Shown piece by piece: positions 33,656 to 45,770 of a DNA stretch of 64,000 bases (positions are counted from its first letter, which is position 1; each line of letters opens with the position of its first letter). The position numbers and the translations under genes were made by a program. The notes beneath the pieces were generated by a model. That model was not told where the DNA came from, made no database searches, and saw only the letters and a program-made list of their open reading frames with translations. The stretch comes from Podospora pseudoanserina (lineage: Eukaryota > Ascomycota > Sordariomycetes > Sordariales > Podosporaceae): positions 2,294,001-2,358,000 of the forward strand of contig NC_085921.1 in NCBI RefSeq assembly GCF_035222485.1, written 5' to 3'.

Positions 33656-34832
33656 ATGGATCACACAGCAACCCACAACTCGCCGCGGACGTGGTTTCTC
33701 ACATCCTCGCTATCACCGCTATGTATACGGTTGATCCGGTTATTACTAGCACACGGTGACTACGTGGTGGCCTGTCTACCACCGGCAGAAATCGAAAACG
33801 ACGACAGAAGCGCCGAGTTCCGTGAGCTCATCAACGAATGCAAGAGCAACCGCAAAGACCGCGAAGGATGGAAAGATCGAATCAGGGGTATCCGGTGCGA
33901 CGGCCGGGTAATGGGGCAGAGTGGTGCTGCCATAGCGGAAGCCGTCCAAGTCTTTGGCCGAATTGATATCTTGCTATGTTGCAAGTTTGAAGGTATCTCA
34001 CATTCCCCATCTCACCTCTCCCATGCCCTCGCTCACAATTCCCACAGCTGTCATCGGCACGGTAGAAGAACTCTCCACCACCCCCCGGACCCGCAACCTC
34101 GTCCGCGACCAGTTTGAAACCATCTTCTTCTCCCAAGTCAACTTTATCAAAGCCGCCCTCCCCCAGTTCCGCGCTCAGCACACAGGTCACATCATCATTC
34201 TCACTAGCATCGGCGGGCATATCGGTACCCCGGGCATGTCGATCTACACCGCCGCCACCTGGGCCCTCGAAGGCTACTGCGACTCCTTGGCCTACGAAAT
34301 CGCCCCCTTCAATATCAAGGTCACTGTTGTCCAACCCAACAAGGAGATCCAATCCCTCACCAACAAGATCGTCTTCGCGCCTCAGCTACCGTACTATGAC
34401 TCTGATGTGAACCCAGCACCGTCAGTGAGGGAGATTTACGGGAATATGCTGAACGCCAACCCAGAGACGGCGATTGATCACCTCGTGGGAGCGGAGGAGA
34501 GGCCGGATGATATACAATATCGGTATCCTAAACTGCCGGCGGCGGCGTATGACAAGCTGGTGATGGAGACGGTGCATGCCTTGACGGCCATTGGGGGGCA
34601 TGAGAACCCGCCGGCGAGGCATATTGTTGGGTTTGACGGGGCGATTGCTGTGAAGGAGAAGTTGAAGACGGTGACGGAGGAGTTGGAGGATTTTGTGGAG
34701 GCGAGCGTGGCGGTGGATATTTTTGATAGTGAACTGAAGAAGGAGGCGAGGCAGGGGGGGGGGGATAGGGAGGAGGGAGGGGGTGGGCAGGGGAGGTATA
34801 TGAGCGAGGATGTGCAGATAGGGATGATGTGA
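33656..34832 (+). CDS. Atypical short-chain dehydrogenase/reductase
   Basis: Two exons (33656-33992, 34048-34832) give 373 residues. The Rossmann pattern is visible: a first strand-turn-helix (RTWFLTSSLSPLCIRLIRLL), then DYVVACLPP, then IAEAVQVFGRIDILLCCKFE, and the family end NIKVTVVQPNKEIQSLTN. The usual TGxxxGIG turn is replaced by TSSLSPLC. The catalytic serine is present in ILTSIGG (about Ser166) and the tyrosine in SIYTAATWALEGY (about Tyr179), but the lysine of YxxxK is Thr183. That departs from every classical SDR and suggests altered chemistry or a non-catalytic binding role. The well-kept C-terminal core argues against decay. The tail after about residue 350 is Gly/Glu-rich and low in complexity. 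I know of no assigned function. Confidence 0.8.
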
Positions 34833-35621
34833 GTGATAACAGTGCTTGAAAAGGGAATGGTGTGTATATGGTTGGGTGTTAGATATCAAGGTAGATAAGG
34901 AAAAGCGAGGTCATGGCAGATAACTAAGTACTGTTTGGTGATTTTTTGTATTCTTATTTTTTATTTTTTTTTTTATTTTTTTTATTTATTTATTTATTAT
35001 TATTACTATTATTTTTTGAATTATTTTCTATTTATTTTTTATTTAATTTTTTTGGGGGGTTTTTTTTTTTTCCACGGCCGTCTGGAGCTCGGTATATAAG
35101 ATGATGGAATAGCTATATACGTGGTCATGAAGATGGTCTGGTGGTTTACAGCGATCAGCCAACAAAACGTTTTTTGTTTTATTTTTCCATCAAACATTTC
35201 GACAGCTCAAAAATTGGACCCCTTTTCGATGCCCTTGAGGATTCAGGGGGCACCCGTTGGGTACAAGTCCCCCGTGGCTGAAAATAGCGGGCCAATTATA
35301 GCGACCATAGCTCCACCAAGGTCACACCTCCCCGCCGTGGCACGAACCTAGCGGCCCACAGCCCCCCCATTGGCATGGGCTGGCATCGCATTGCATGTCA
35401 TTAAAACAAGTCCACCCCAGGCAGGCATCGACAAGGCCCAAAATCAGGAGCTCTCTTTTCCTTACGTCAACTTTGAGGTCGGTCAGCTGTGTTCACGTCC
35501 ACGGACATACCTATCTATCACGACGAACGCACTGTACTCGACACGACCGACCCCTACAGCTCCGAAACACACCTCTCGACAAACAGGAGCTCCTCGACAT
35601 GTCCCTGCCCCCTTCGCCATC
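34833..35621. other. Intergenic region with T-rich block
   Basis: This holds the SDR 3' flank, a strong T-rich block (listed separately) and the promoter of the TRS120 gene. No gene is supported. Confidence 0.5.
34935..35072. repeat. T-rich low-complexity block
   Basis: Almost pure T/A with T-runs on the plus strand, including TTTA tetranucleotide repeats near 34980-35000. It stands out sharply from the GC-rich surroundings. Confidence 0.85.
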
Positions 35622-38600
35622 ATGACTCTCGATCCCTTCATACCCATCGCCCCGGCTAGGATAAAAGTGCTGGTGCTGCCCATCGGCCACATCAAACGGG
35701 AGCGCTTCACCGCCTTCCTCAACCGCCTCAATGAAGAGCACATTGTCCACCTCCGGGACGTCACGCCCGACAGCCGGCCTCACAGAAGTAGGCGCACTCT
35801 CCATACTCTCTCCGCGCCATGGCACAACCAACTAATGTGATGTTTTCCCTATTCAGACATGTTCTCCCCCCTGGCCTTCCCGGGAGGCGCAATGTTCTAC
35901 GAGCTCATGACCCACCAGCCCTCCCCTTCTCATCTCGCCCTCTCCCCCTTCGACCTCTGGCGCGAACAGCTAGCCGTGATCGCCATTGCCGACGGCACAG
36001 AGCTAGGCGCCTCAGTCTTCAACAAACGCCACTCCGGCGCCGGCGGCCGAACGGTAGAAGAAACCAACATCCGAACCCTCTACCAAGACCTCGAAAACCT
36101 CCGAGACCAATACCCAAAGATGCTCGCCCACCAGGTCCTCATCTTTGACTACCTCCCCGCCGGGGAGAACCCGATCCCCATCCCAGAAGGGATAATCACC
36201 ATCCCCCCACCCGACAAGCTCAAGCGCACAACCATAAAGACTGTCATGTGCGACGTGTCCTCCATCATCCTCGCCGAGATGACCACCCTGGCCAAATCTT
36301 TTGAGGGGCTATCCCACATCGACTCACCCGGTGTTCACTCTTCGGCTGTCCACGACAGGATGAACGGTTTGGTGGGACAGGATGGGATGGCCAGGAGGAA
36401 CTCGCAGTTTGCCCTCCCCGGCGGCAGCCGGTCCGTCTCGGCGACCGCTCTGGCAGATCGCGGCCACCACGCGCGCATGTCGATGCCTCCTGTTTCGTCC
36501 TCCAAAACGGCGTCTTTTGGCGGCGGCGGCGGGTCGAGTAGTTCTACGCCGTCGGTGAGGCCTACTACTCCTATAAGCGGGAACAAACCACTTCCCAACC
36601 CGCCGCTCTACACGTTTGACAATATCATTGGTCCCGCCTCTTCGGACCAACCACCAGCACGATCCGACCCAACCGATAGCTTTAGCAGTCATGACAAAGT
36701 TTCTGTCCAAGGTTTTGGCTCGGGGGGTATGGACGCGAGGATGAGGTCCAAGTCTCGGTGTCGTATCCAGGTTGTCATCGGGAGTTTGTACCTCCAATCC
36801 GGCCTCTGGTCCAACGCGCTGAAGGAGCTGACCGAGGCGGCCACGGTGGCCAAGTCGATCAACGATCATGTCTGGCACGGGAAAGCGCTGGAGTTGTGTC
36901 TAGTCTGTCTGTTGTTGCTTGGATGGGCGGGGATAGAGTTTGCGATCCCTAGCGTGCTGCTCCCTCCGGGTGACAAAGGGAGCGGGATAGCGCAGCAGAT
37001 CAACGAGGCGGAGGCAAAAGACCCGAGGCAGGAGAAATGGCTGAGGCATCTGCAATGTTACATGCCCGAGGTGGTGGAGAGGATACTGGGGTTGTACTCG
37101 AGGCTGACGGCCGAGTGTTTGCCGCCTGTGCCGTGGAGCGAGGCGGTGGTGAGGTTTGCGAGGATGTTGACTGCGCTGCACGTGGCTGGGGGGAGGTTGG
37201 GGGGGGAGAGCTTGGGGATGATGGTTTTGGGGGTGGAGGAGGGGGAGGGAGAGGGGAAGGGAAAGGGGAAGAGGTTGCTAACTACGAGTCCGAGGTTTAC
37301 GGTGAACCCGACGAGGACGGTGATTGTGCAGATGGTTTTCAGGGCTTTTCCTGCCAGTGCGGCGAGCGAGTTGCTGATGACTGTGGATCGGGTGACGATT
37401 CTGAGCGGGATTGCGAGTGTGCTTGGGATGTTGGGGTTTCAGAGGAAGAAGGCGATGGTGGTGAGGGAGTTGGTCAGTGTGCTGATTGGGGGGCTGGTGG
37501 AGGCTAGGACGAGGGGGGCGGCGGACGTGGGGATCCATCCGGCGGCTGGGCTGGTTGGGTTGAATGGGATGAATGGGGGGGCGGGGGGTGGTGGTGGGAG
37601 TGGTGCGGGTGCGTTGGATTTGGCAGAGGGGGATGTTGAGAGGGGGATTGACGAGTTTTTGGGGATGTTGCTGAGGACGTATGGGGCTGTGGGGGATGTG
37701 GGACAGGCTGGGAAGGCGAGGGAGAGCATGCAGGTTGCCATGACGGATGATGATGAGAAGACTACGACGACGAGGGACACGAGGGATACCGACTTGGAGG
37801 TTGTGGCGAGGATTCAGAGGCAGTCGGCCGCGAGGTTTTTCGGCATGCAGACTGTCAAGTTGAATATCCTGAGGTCGTGCATCAACTTGAGCGAGGCCTT
37901 GCCTGACTTTGCGGGAGTGTTGAAATACTCGAGCGATCTTTTGAGGACGGCGGGAAGTGGGATTGCGCCTGGTCCGAGGAGGGAGGATGCTTACCCTGCG
38001 ATATCGAGGGAGGAACAGGTTCGTCTGATGACCAATATTCTCAAGACGTCGAACTTGTCCAAGAGGATGGGCATTGGCGAGCTGGCGGCTGAGTACTGGG
38101 ACGAGTTTCTGCTCAGAGGCATAAGGCTGGAACCTTTGCCTGTCACGAGAACGCCGGTTGCGCACGCCAAAACGGTCTTGCCTGGAGCGGCGACTGCTCG
38201 GGCTTCGCAGGATGTGGACCCATTTATTTACAATCCCTTTTTGAAGCGACCGGACACTGCCATGGTTGAGTCGACGTTGGTTGCTGGTGAGCCAGCCACC
38301 TTTCGGCTGACACTCCAGAACCCTTTTGAAATGGAGGTGGACATTGAAAGTGTTCGTCTCGACACGGAAGGGGCCGATTTTGAATCAGGTGTCGAGCACA
38401 CTGTTATTGGACCCTATCGGACGCAAATCTTGAGAATATCCGGCACACCAAAAGCTGGCGGGACCGTCAAGGTTACGGGCGCGGTGATCAAAGTGAGAGG
38501 CTGCCGGGAGAGGCGGTTTCCCATTTTTGTTGAGCCTTGGGCTCCTGACAATGAAGTCAGAACAAAAGCTTCTGGGATCACTGCCCTTGAGGCGAACATG

Positions 38601-40115
38601 GTTGCCGTGTCACCGGCTGTCGAGCGTTTGAAGCCCTACAACTTTGACCTCAAGGTCATCTCTCCACAGCCTACTGTGGTAGTCAAGTCGTCTACCCTCC
38701 CTCAGTCCTCGGTGATGATCTTGGAAGGGGAAAGGCAGCGGTTTTCAGTCACCTTGCAAAACCTGTCACCTGACACTCCCGTTGATTTTCTTTTGTTTTC
38801 TTTCAAAGATTCGACACAGGAACCCCTTCAAACAGCACTCAACAGCCGCGATGCCACGGCCACGGAGCTCTACGAGTATGAGCTCATCCTGGCCAAGAAA
38901 CAGGCGCTCCGTCTCCGCAACCGTGCCCGCAACGACCGGTTTATCGCCCCCGGCCAAACAGCCACATTTGACTTTGAAATCTTGGGCAAACCTGGTCTGA
39001 CGCACGGTCTGATCCAGGTCGACTACGCGCACTTGGGTGTGCCCCCGGATGAGATCGCCGAGCAGTTCTACACCCGCCAAGTCTCGATGGAGCTGACTGT
39101 GACGGTCAACGCCAGTGTTGACATCAGCCGGGTGGACGTTATACCGTTGAATAGCTCCATCCCCGAGTCGCTTTGGACCAAATCCCGGGAGAACACAACC
39201 CAACTCCTCACCCCGGAAACGCACTGCCTCTTGCTCCTGGATCTAAGGAACTCCTGGCCGAGCCAGATGACGGTGTCGTTATCATCAGGCGGCGGGGAGA
39301 ATGACAGGCCGATCGGCATGGAAGAACATATACTGCCGGGTAACACCACCCGTCTTGTCCTGCCCATCAGGAGGGTTTATCTCGAAGACCCCCACGCTTT
39401 CATCCCGGCGCTCAACCCCTCTCGCCAGAGGCAGTTTGTGGTTTCAACCAAGATTTCCCCCGAAGCCGAAAAAGCAAGCCGCGAAGCGTTTTGGTATCGG
39501 GAAAAAGTCCTTGATTCGCTCCGGGGGACGTGGAAGACTTTTACGGGCAAGACGAGAGAGGGGGAGATTAGCTTTAGGGGGATGAGGTTCAACAGCAAGA
39601 TGGTCGATGTGATCAGAGTTGATGAGGTTGACATTGATATCTCCCTCTCTGGGTCGGGGGAAAGGGAGGGGGGGAAGGAGGGGAAGGCATACGTCGACGA
39701 GTTTCTGGAGCTCAAAGTAAGGGTTGTCAACCGGGGGAAAAGGCCGGTGTTGGGATTGTTGAGGCTCATGCCTGTGCTTTGCCATCGGCCGTTTAATGTC
39801 TCTTTGGATTTTACGAGGAAGATGGCAAAGTTTGCGTGGAATGGGAACTTGCAGTTTCCGATTGGACGGGTGGAGGGGGATGGCGGGGTGAGGGAGGTGA
39901 GCATGGGGGTTACGGTTTTGTGCAGGGGGGCGTTTGAGATTGGGGGGAGTGTGGAGGAGATTGTGCCGTATGTGGAGGAGGAAAACGGGGAGGGGAAGAA
40001 GGAGGTGGAGGATTTTGGGTTGATGGTTGCCGGCGGGAGGAGGAGGAGGGAGAGGAGGGTTTGGCATGCTAGGAGGGGGTGTAGAGTTGTTGTGAGGGAT
40101 CGGCCTGAGGAGTAA
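35622..40115 (+). CDS. trs120: TRAPPII subunit Trs120/TRAPPC9 (HypA)
   Basis: This large subunit of TRAPPII, the exchange factor for Ypt31/Rab11, acts in late Golgi traffic; the Aspergillus gene is hypA. Two exons (35622-35787, 35857-40115) give 1474 residues. The N-terminus IAPARIKVLVLPIGHIKRERF and FPGGAMFYELMTHQPSPSHLAL are family landmarks. A Ser/Gly-rich insert covers about residues 210-330. A helical solenoid follows (SRCRIQVVIGSLYLQSGLWS, then the Trs120 block SLYLQSGLWSNALKELTEAA). The C-terminal half is beta-rich, with immunoglobulin-like repeats such as GEPATFRLTLQNPFEMEVDI and EGERQRFSVTLQNLSPDTPV. The only intron splits Asn56. Codon 2 onwards fits the known N-terminus, so the start is secure. 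Confidence 0.95.
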
Positions 40116-40426
40116 AGGGGGTGTAAACAGAGGTTGGGTGGTGCGTATATATATATGTATATATAATATTCAATATCGACAAGTACCACGTTTGTGGTCA
40201 TGAGGAATGAAAAAGTGAGGGATTAGCTTGTATGATTTCACTATTGTTGTTGCCCCCGCCTCTGATGGAGAGCATCATGCTATTTCCACAGCAGTCCAGG
40301 TTCTATCCTACTCTTGTTCATCCCACCCTATTATCCCAACCAACAAAAAAAAAACAAAAAAAAAAAACGCCATGCTAATTCAATTTTCCCAAAAACACCA
40401 AAATTATAACCAACAACCCCATGTCC
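40116..40426. other. Convergent intergenic region
   Basis: This holds the 3' flanks of TRS120 and the zinc-finger gene, with a short TA run near 40146-40165 and A-runs near 40346-40368. Confidence 0.5.
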
Positions 40427-41766
40427 TTACATAACCCCACAACTCCCCCTCACCACCTCGGGCACCACATCCTCCAGCTTCGGCACCGCCATCGCAGTAT
40501 GATACCACTCCAAATGCTCCCTAAACTCCTCCACGCTCCCAAACCCCTTGTCGTCCATCACATACTTCATCTCCCCCGAGTCCTCCCCCTCGTCCAAATA
40601 AGTGTCCTCTTCACAGTAGGGACATACAATCCCCGCCTGCCACTCCCCCGGCTCGGGGGGCATGTGGTTCGCTATCGCCAACGGCGCAAACACCAGTGTC
40701 TTTGGCTCGTTGGCTGTGCATGACAGCCCGGAGGCTTGCCAGTGGGGGTAGCCATTGTTGACCGTTTTGGAGTCGTATGCTGGTGATAATGGGTCTGGTG
40801 GGGGTTGTTGGGGGAGGGTAGATCTGACAGAGGGCATGGTGCGGAGGTCGGGCCAGACGAGGTAGCCGTTGCAAAAGTCGCAGATGAAGGCTGCGTCGTT
40901 GAAGGGGGACTCGGAGGGGTTGCCGCTGTTGAGGCGCTGGAACCGGCCGATTTGGTTGCATTTTGGGACGAGGGATTCGAGGGAGGGGGGGCGGCGGAGG
41001 GGTGGTGTTTGGTGGTGATTTGGGGCATGGTACTGTCCGGGGAGGTGGGGGATTGGATGTTGTGATCTGGGCGTTGGTGATGATGGGATTGTTGCTGCTG
41101 CTGCTGCCAGGGCGGCAGGGCTTCTCTCTGCTTTTGGAGGCGTAACCTTTCTGCTTCGTTTCGTTTCTGGAGACGGTATACTTGTGTTGCGCCGAGGCAG
41201 CGGGGGGTGGGCTGTTCTGCTATCAGGGAGATTCGTCGGGCGGCGCGGCATTGGGCGCGGTGGAGGTCTTTTCGGAGGGAGGAGGTGTCGCGCGCCCAGA
41301 TGGGGTTTATCGGGCCGCCTTGACGGGCCCAGGATTTGAGGTTTTCGTAGTGTTCTTGGAACTGGGCGAGGAGGAGGCGGAGTTCGTTGAGGGATTCGGC
41401 TGTGAAAGGAGGGCATGGCTAGTTAGGATATCTTAGGGGAAGAGATGTGGGGAGGAAGAGACACAAGAACATACGTATCCTGTCGTTCTCGTAGTAGAAC
41501 TGGCCGCGCACCAGCTGTCCCATTTCCTGAAAGTCCTTCTTTGCCTCGTCGAGTGCGTCCTCCAACGCGCGCGTTTGTTCGAACTCGTCGGGTCCCCAGT
41601 GGCGCTTGTCGGCAAACATGAATAGTCGCAGCGCATCTGTCAGACATGTCCCAATGGCGGCCAGAAGAGAGCCGACTGTGTCTGAACTTGCCCCTCCTGC
41701 GCGCTCCCCGTGAAAGCCACTGACAACGCTGCTCTTGCGGCTGCTGCCGCCGGCAGCGTTACTCAT
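40427..41766 (-). CDS. Zinc-finger protein with a frame change
   Basis: Exon 1 (41475-41766) encodes MSNAAGGSSRKSSVVSGFHG and a helical part ending in GQLVRGQFYYENDRI. The next exon starts at 41399 and continues in phase: ESLNELRLLLAQFQEHYENL, WARQGGPINPIWARD and a basic coiled coil (VYRLQKRNEAERLRLQKQRE). Further on, the other frame carries the convincing C-terminal part: SLVPKCNQIGRFQRLNSG, two zinc-binding pairs (CDFCNGYLVWPDLR and CPYCEEDTYL) and a final HLEWYH. The two parts differ by a frame (coding length 2 mod 3). I found no GT-AG intron that joins them well. The switch lies between 40975 and 41050, next to a G7 run at about 40987, so a homopolymer length error or a real indel is possible. 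Function is unknown; a fungal C2H2-like protein is inferred. Confidence 0.6.
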
Positions 41767-43223
41767 CTCTTGCTCGCCCGCTTATGTCTGGCCAGTTCGA
41801 CTTTTCAATCTTTGCGCCGGTGAACTATTGGAGGTGTTGAAGGAGGTTCGGCTCGTCGTCACAAGCCGGGACTTTGTGCTGGTTGCGCCAGGTCCCTGTC
41901 AGCAGTTTGCCGAACGGGACTTGGGCCCGTGATATATTGTTTAAGTAAGACTGGTTCGTCCGAAACAAACAAACAAACACCTTTCCTTCTTCTACTATCT
42001 TCCACCGAGTCTTGTCGGGGTCTTGTTGAGGTCTTGTCCAACGCGCCGGGTGCCGGGTGCCGGGTGCCGGGAATGATGTCGATTTATGGGGTCCCTTGTA
42101 GAGGGTCCTCTCTAGGGGGGAGGGGGGGGTTGCTTAAGGTTGGCTTGGCAGTGGGCACCGGCAGGGAAGCAGCAGTCTAGTTCGGCGGCCTCGGACGCTA
42201 AGATAAGCGATAAGATTTCGTGATGCTGATGGCGGGGGTCGTGTTTTCTCGTGTTGTGAGTTACAGTGTTTCTGCTTTGGTCAGGAACAAGAGATGATGG
42301 TCTTTATTAGGGAGCTGGAGTTGAAGAAGCGAGTTGAACAGCTGACTGTGGCTCCATGCAGACAGTAAACGCCATCACAGACCCAACTGCACCTATCGTT
42401 GGACCGCATGCTATGTAGAGACAGGTGCATAGTAAGTAGTACGTAGCTTACTGCGGCATGGGTTTAAAAGGGGAATGCCATGCGTATTTTTGCCATTAGC
42501 ATTGTCCAATTATTTCTCAACCCACCTTCGACCCCCCCTCGCTGTGCCGTACCTGAGGCCGATCAGCAACCTCAGCCCTACGAGACGAGGCTCGAGATGT
42601 TTATATCCCTGACAGCACTGCGGATCAAGAACATCTTAACGGAGTATTTGTACATTAGTTCCTGGCACCCAAAATAGCTCGGGCCCTGTCGCGACATCTC
42701 AGCTATGTATTCGAGTTTGTCATGTCGTAGCGAAAGCGGAGGTAAGAAGATGGTCGGAGACATGTGTGGGTTAGGGTTGTGGGCGCGTAAGACCCGGGCC
42801 CAGACCGGAGTATTCAGAATTCCTTGTGACAAACTAAAGAGGAAAAAAAAAAAAGAAAAGGTCCCATTGATGGGTTGAGACTTTTCGGCATCTCATACTT
42901 CTTTGCCACCTGCCAAATTATCTTGATCTTTTTTTTTTCTTTTTCTAAATCAGTTTTCCTTGCCGGTCCCTGCAGTATGACTTCATAATTTCAGTTTATT
43001 TCTTCTCTTCGTGCATCTGCTGGGCGATATACTTCAGAGTCGGTCCCACGATTTTCTCGGCTCGGTTTCACTCGCTTATCATTCAACTCTTCGGCGGTTT
43101 ATGAGCGGTTAAACCCGGCCATTCGGTATCAGTCGCTCATTGGAGGGAATAGCTTCAAAAGAAACACAAATCTGAGGCAGGAAAAGAGGAAGAGGAGGAT
43201 AGGGTAAGCGGAAATAAGTGAAG
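41767..43223. other. 1.5 kb divergent promoter region
   Basis: This lies between the zinc-finger gene (-) and the PABA synthase (+). It has a GC-rich 7-bp tandem repeat (listed separately), an AAAC tetranucleotide run near 41968 and CT-rich tracts after 42930. No gene is supported. Confidence 0.5.
42046..42071. repeat. 7-bp tandem repeat CCGGGTG, 3.7 copies
   Basis: Perfect short tandem repeat, GC-rich, intergenic. Confidence 0.85.
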
Positions 43224-45770
43224 ATGCAGCCACGACAGCAGCAGCTTCCACGAAAGCGGATCCTTTTCCTGGACGCCTACGACTCGTTCTCCAACAACAT
43301 CACGTCGTTGCTGCAGACCCTCTTGGATGTCGAGGTTTCGGTCTTGCATATCGACTCGCCATCGCTTTTTCCTTTGGGCATTGATTCAACACCGGATGAG
43401 GAGGCCAAGTCGAGATTTGTCAAGGAGCTTGCCAGATATGATGCCGTTGTTTGTGGACCAGGTCCGGGCAATCCGGGCAACCAGCGGGATGTTGGCGTTA
43501 TGAGGTTTATTTGGGAATTGGAGGAGGGGAATGTCCTGCCAGTGCTTGGAATCTGCTTGGGCTTTCAGAGCCTCGTCAATTCTTGCCAGGGAGGTCAGGT
43601 CAAGAGACTGAGAAGGGGGTTGCATGGTATGGTCAGAACAATCATCCACCGTATGGACTCAGTTGCGCCGGTGGAGGGTGACATTTTTGCCGGGGTGAAC
43701 GGGTTCAAGGCAACGCTGTATCACAGCTTGTGTGGCCATATTGGACAGGAGGGCATCGACCAACAAGAATGGGAGGAAGCTCGGTGGCAGCCTCAGGACC
43801 GCTGCCCTGAGTTGTTGCCGCTGGCCTGGGTGGAGGAGCAGCGTGAAGAGGGCGAGGGTTTCGAAGCTGGAACGGAAAGAATCCTCATGGCTGTCAAGCA
43901 CAGGACCAAGCCGTTCTGGGGTGTGCAATATCATCCCGAGTCGGTGTGCACAGAAGAGGAGGGCAACAAGATCATTGTTAACTGGTTCGAGGAAGCGCTC
44001 GGGTGGAATCAAAAACACAAGAGGACGACCCTGGTGGATGGACACAACCTGGCAGAGGCTGCCATCAAGCCGAGCCTGCTCTCTCAGCTCACACCGTCAG
44101 GAGAGCCTAGGGCTTCGGGGCAGTGGTGGGAGAAGTTTGAGTCTGACCCAGTTTTGCGCTCTGTCTCGGTGCCCTTGCCTCGCGGCATTCCTGTCCCGGA
44201 TATCGTAGAGGCAGTTGATCCCGATGCCTCTGAGCGGATCATCCTGGACTCGGCCAACGCGGCACCTGCCAAATCGAATGCTGATGTCCGCGGCAGATAC
44301 AGCATTATTGCGGCTGGTCTGGACGAAGCCCTGCGTCTTGAATACCACGCCGGCGATGACTATGCCACCACCAAGCTCAAGGCTGTTGGGGGAATGTCAG
44401 TCAACTTGTCACAGCAGGTTCCGATTGCCAGATATGGCAGCATCTGGGCTCTGATTGCAGCCTTCCAAGACGCAAGACATATTGACGTCGAAGGGCCCGA
44501 GACGACCCCTTTTCTGGGAGGTTTTATGGGATACGTTACCTACGAGCAGGGGCTCATGGACATTGGCATCAATCTCGACCATCCTCGCCCCCACCATCGA
44601 CCAGACGTCTGCCTGAGCTGGATCACCAAGAGCATCGTCATTGACCACCTCGCCGGCGTCGTCCACGTGCAACACCTCCGCTCTAGCGGCTCAGAGGAAG
44701 ACACCTGGCTAGAGAAAACAACCGGCAAACTCCTCACCCTCCAAAACACCCAACGCCGACCGTCCTTCAACTCCAAAAAAGACAACACTCAACTCCCCCA
44801 AACCCCCACCAAACGCCGCCCATCCCGCAGCACCACCTCCATCCAAACCCCCTTGACAAAAGAGTACGAGGACAAGGTCCGGCTCTGCCAAGAACACATC
44901 GCCGCGGGGGAGTCGTATGAACTCTGCCTGACAGACCAAACAACCATCACCCGTCCCCTCAGCGATGTCCAACCACCCCTATCACCTACACAACCCAAAC
45001 ACCCCCGCCTCTCCTCTTCCCCCGCCACCCGGCCCAACTCCTGGTCCTTGTTCAAACACCTCCGCACCCGCCAACCCGCCCCCTTCGCGTCCTACCTCCG
45101 CCTCCACCCGGCAACCCTCGTCTCCGCCTCCCCCGAGCGTTTCCTAACCTACGACCGTCAAGGGAAATGTTCCATGCGTCCGATGAAAGGCACAGTCCGC
45201 AAGTCGGACATTTGCTCCACCCTCTCCCAAGCAGAGAACATCCTCCACGTCCCCAAAGAGGAGGCGGAAAACCTCATGATTGTTGATTTAGTTCGTCACG
45301 ACTTGCACTCCATCTGCGGAGCGGGGAATGTGACTGTGCGGGATCTGCTAAAGGTGGAGGAGTATCAATCTGTGTTCCAGATGATCACGGTTGTTGAAGG
45401 GCAGTTGCCTAGACAGGGGGGGTATGGTGGGTTGGATGCGCTGGCGAGGGCGCTGCCGCCGGGGAGTATGACGGGGGCGCCGAAGAGGAGGAGTTGTGAG
45501 ATACTCAGGGGGGTGGAAGGGGGGAGGGAGAGGGGGTTGTATTCGGGGGTTGTGGGGTATCATTGTGTTAGCGGACGGGGGGATTGGAGTGTTACGATCA
45601 GGAGTTTGTTTAGGTGGGATGATGAGGTGGGGAGGGAGGGGGGAGAGGAGGAGGTTTGGAGGATTGGGGCCGGGGGTGCGGTTACGATACTGAGCACGGA
45701 GGTGGGGGAGAGGGAGGAGATGTTTACCAAGTTGGCGGGGCCGTTGAGGGTTTTTGGGGAGGTTTGTTAA
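43224..45770 (+). CDS. pabA: Para-aminobenzoate synthase, fused PabA-PabB
   Basis: This single-exon bifunctional aminodeoxychorismate synthase of 848 residues makes 4-amino-4-deoxychorismate from chorismate and glutamine for folate synthesis. The N-terminal class I glutamine amidotransferase starts at RILFLDAYDSFSNNITSLLQ. Its oxyanion region is VCGPGPGNPGN, its nucleophile Cys is near residue 111 (GICLGFQS), and YHPES carries the catalytic His-x-Glu near 237-239. The chorismate-binding half follows from about residue 320, with FLGGFMGYVTYEQG, AAGESYELCLTDQT, PERFL, PMKGTVRKS (Lys typical of PabB rather than anthranilate synthase), LMIVDLVRHDL and GSMTGAPKRRS. A linker with a Ser/Thr/Pro-rich insert lies near residues 510-550. 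Fusion of both halves is normal in fungi (Abz1). Confidence 0.95.
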   Translation: MQPRQQQLPRKRILFLDAYDSFSNNITSLLQTLLDVEVSVLHIDSPSLFPLGIDSTPDEEAKSRFVKELARYDAVVCGPGPGNPGNQRDVGVMRFIWELEEGNVLPVLGICLGFQSLVNSCQGGQVKRLRRGLHGMVRTIIHRMDSVAPVEGDIFAGVNGFKATLYHSLCGHIGQEGIDQQEWEEARWQPQDRCPELLPLAWVEEQREEGEGFEAGTERILMAVKHRTKPFWGVQYHPESVCTEEEGNKIIVNWFEEALGWNQKHKRTTLVDGHNLAEAAIKPSLLSQLTPSGEPRASGQWWEKFESDPVLRSVSVPLPRGIPVPDIVEAVDPDASERIILDSANAAPAKSNADVRGRYSIIAAGLDEALRLEYHAGDDYATTKLKAVGGMSVNLSQQVPIARYGSIWALIAAFQDARHIDVEGPETTPFLGGFMGYVTYEQGLMDIGINLDHPRPHHRPDVCLSWITKSIVIDHLAGVVHVQHLRSSGSEEDTWLEKTTGKLLTLQNTQRRPSFNSKKDNTQLPQTPTKRRPSRSTTSIQTPLTKEYEDKVRLCQEHIAAGESYELCLTDQTTITRPLSDVQPPLSPTQPKHPRLSSSPATRPNSWSLFKHLRTRQPAPFASYLRLHPATLVSASPERFLTYDRQGKCSMRPMKGTVRKSDICSTLSQAENILHVPKEEAENLMIVDLVRHDLHSICGAGNVTVRDLLKVEEYQSVFQMITVVEGQLPRQGGYGGLDALARALPPGSMTGAPKRRSCEILRGVEGGRERGLYSGVVGYHCVSGRGDWSVTIRSLFRWDDEVGREGGEEEVWRIGAGGAVTILSTEVGEREEMFTKLAGPLRVFGEVC

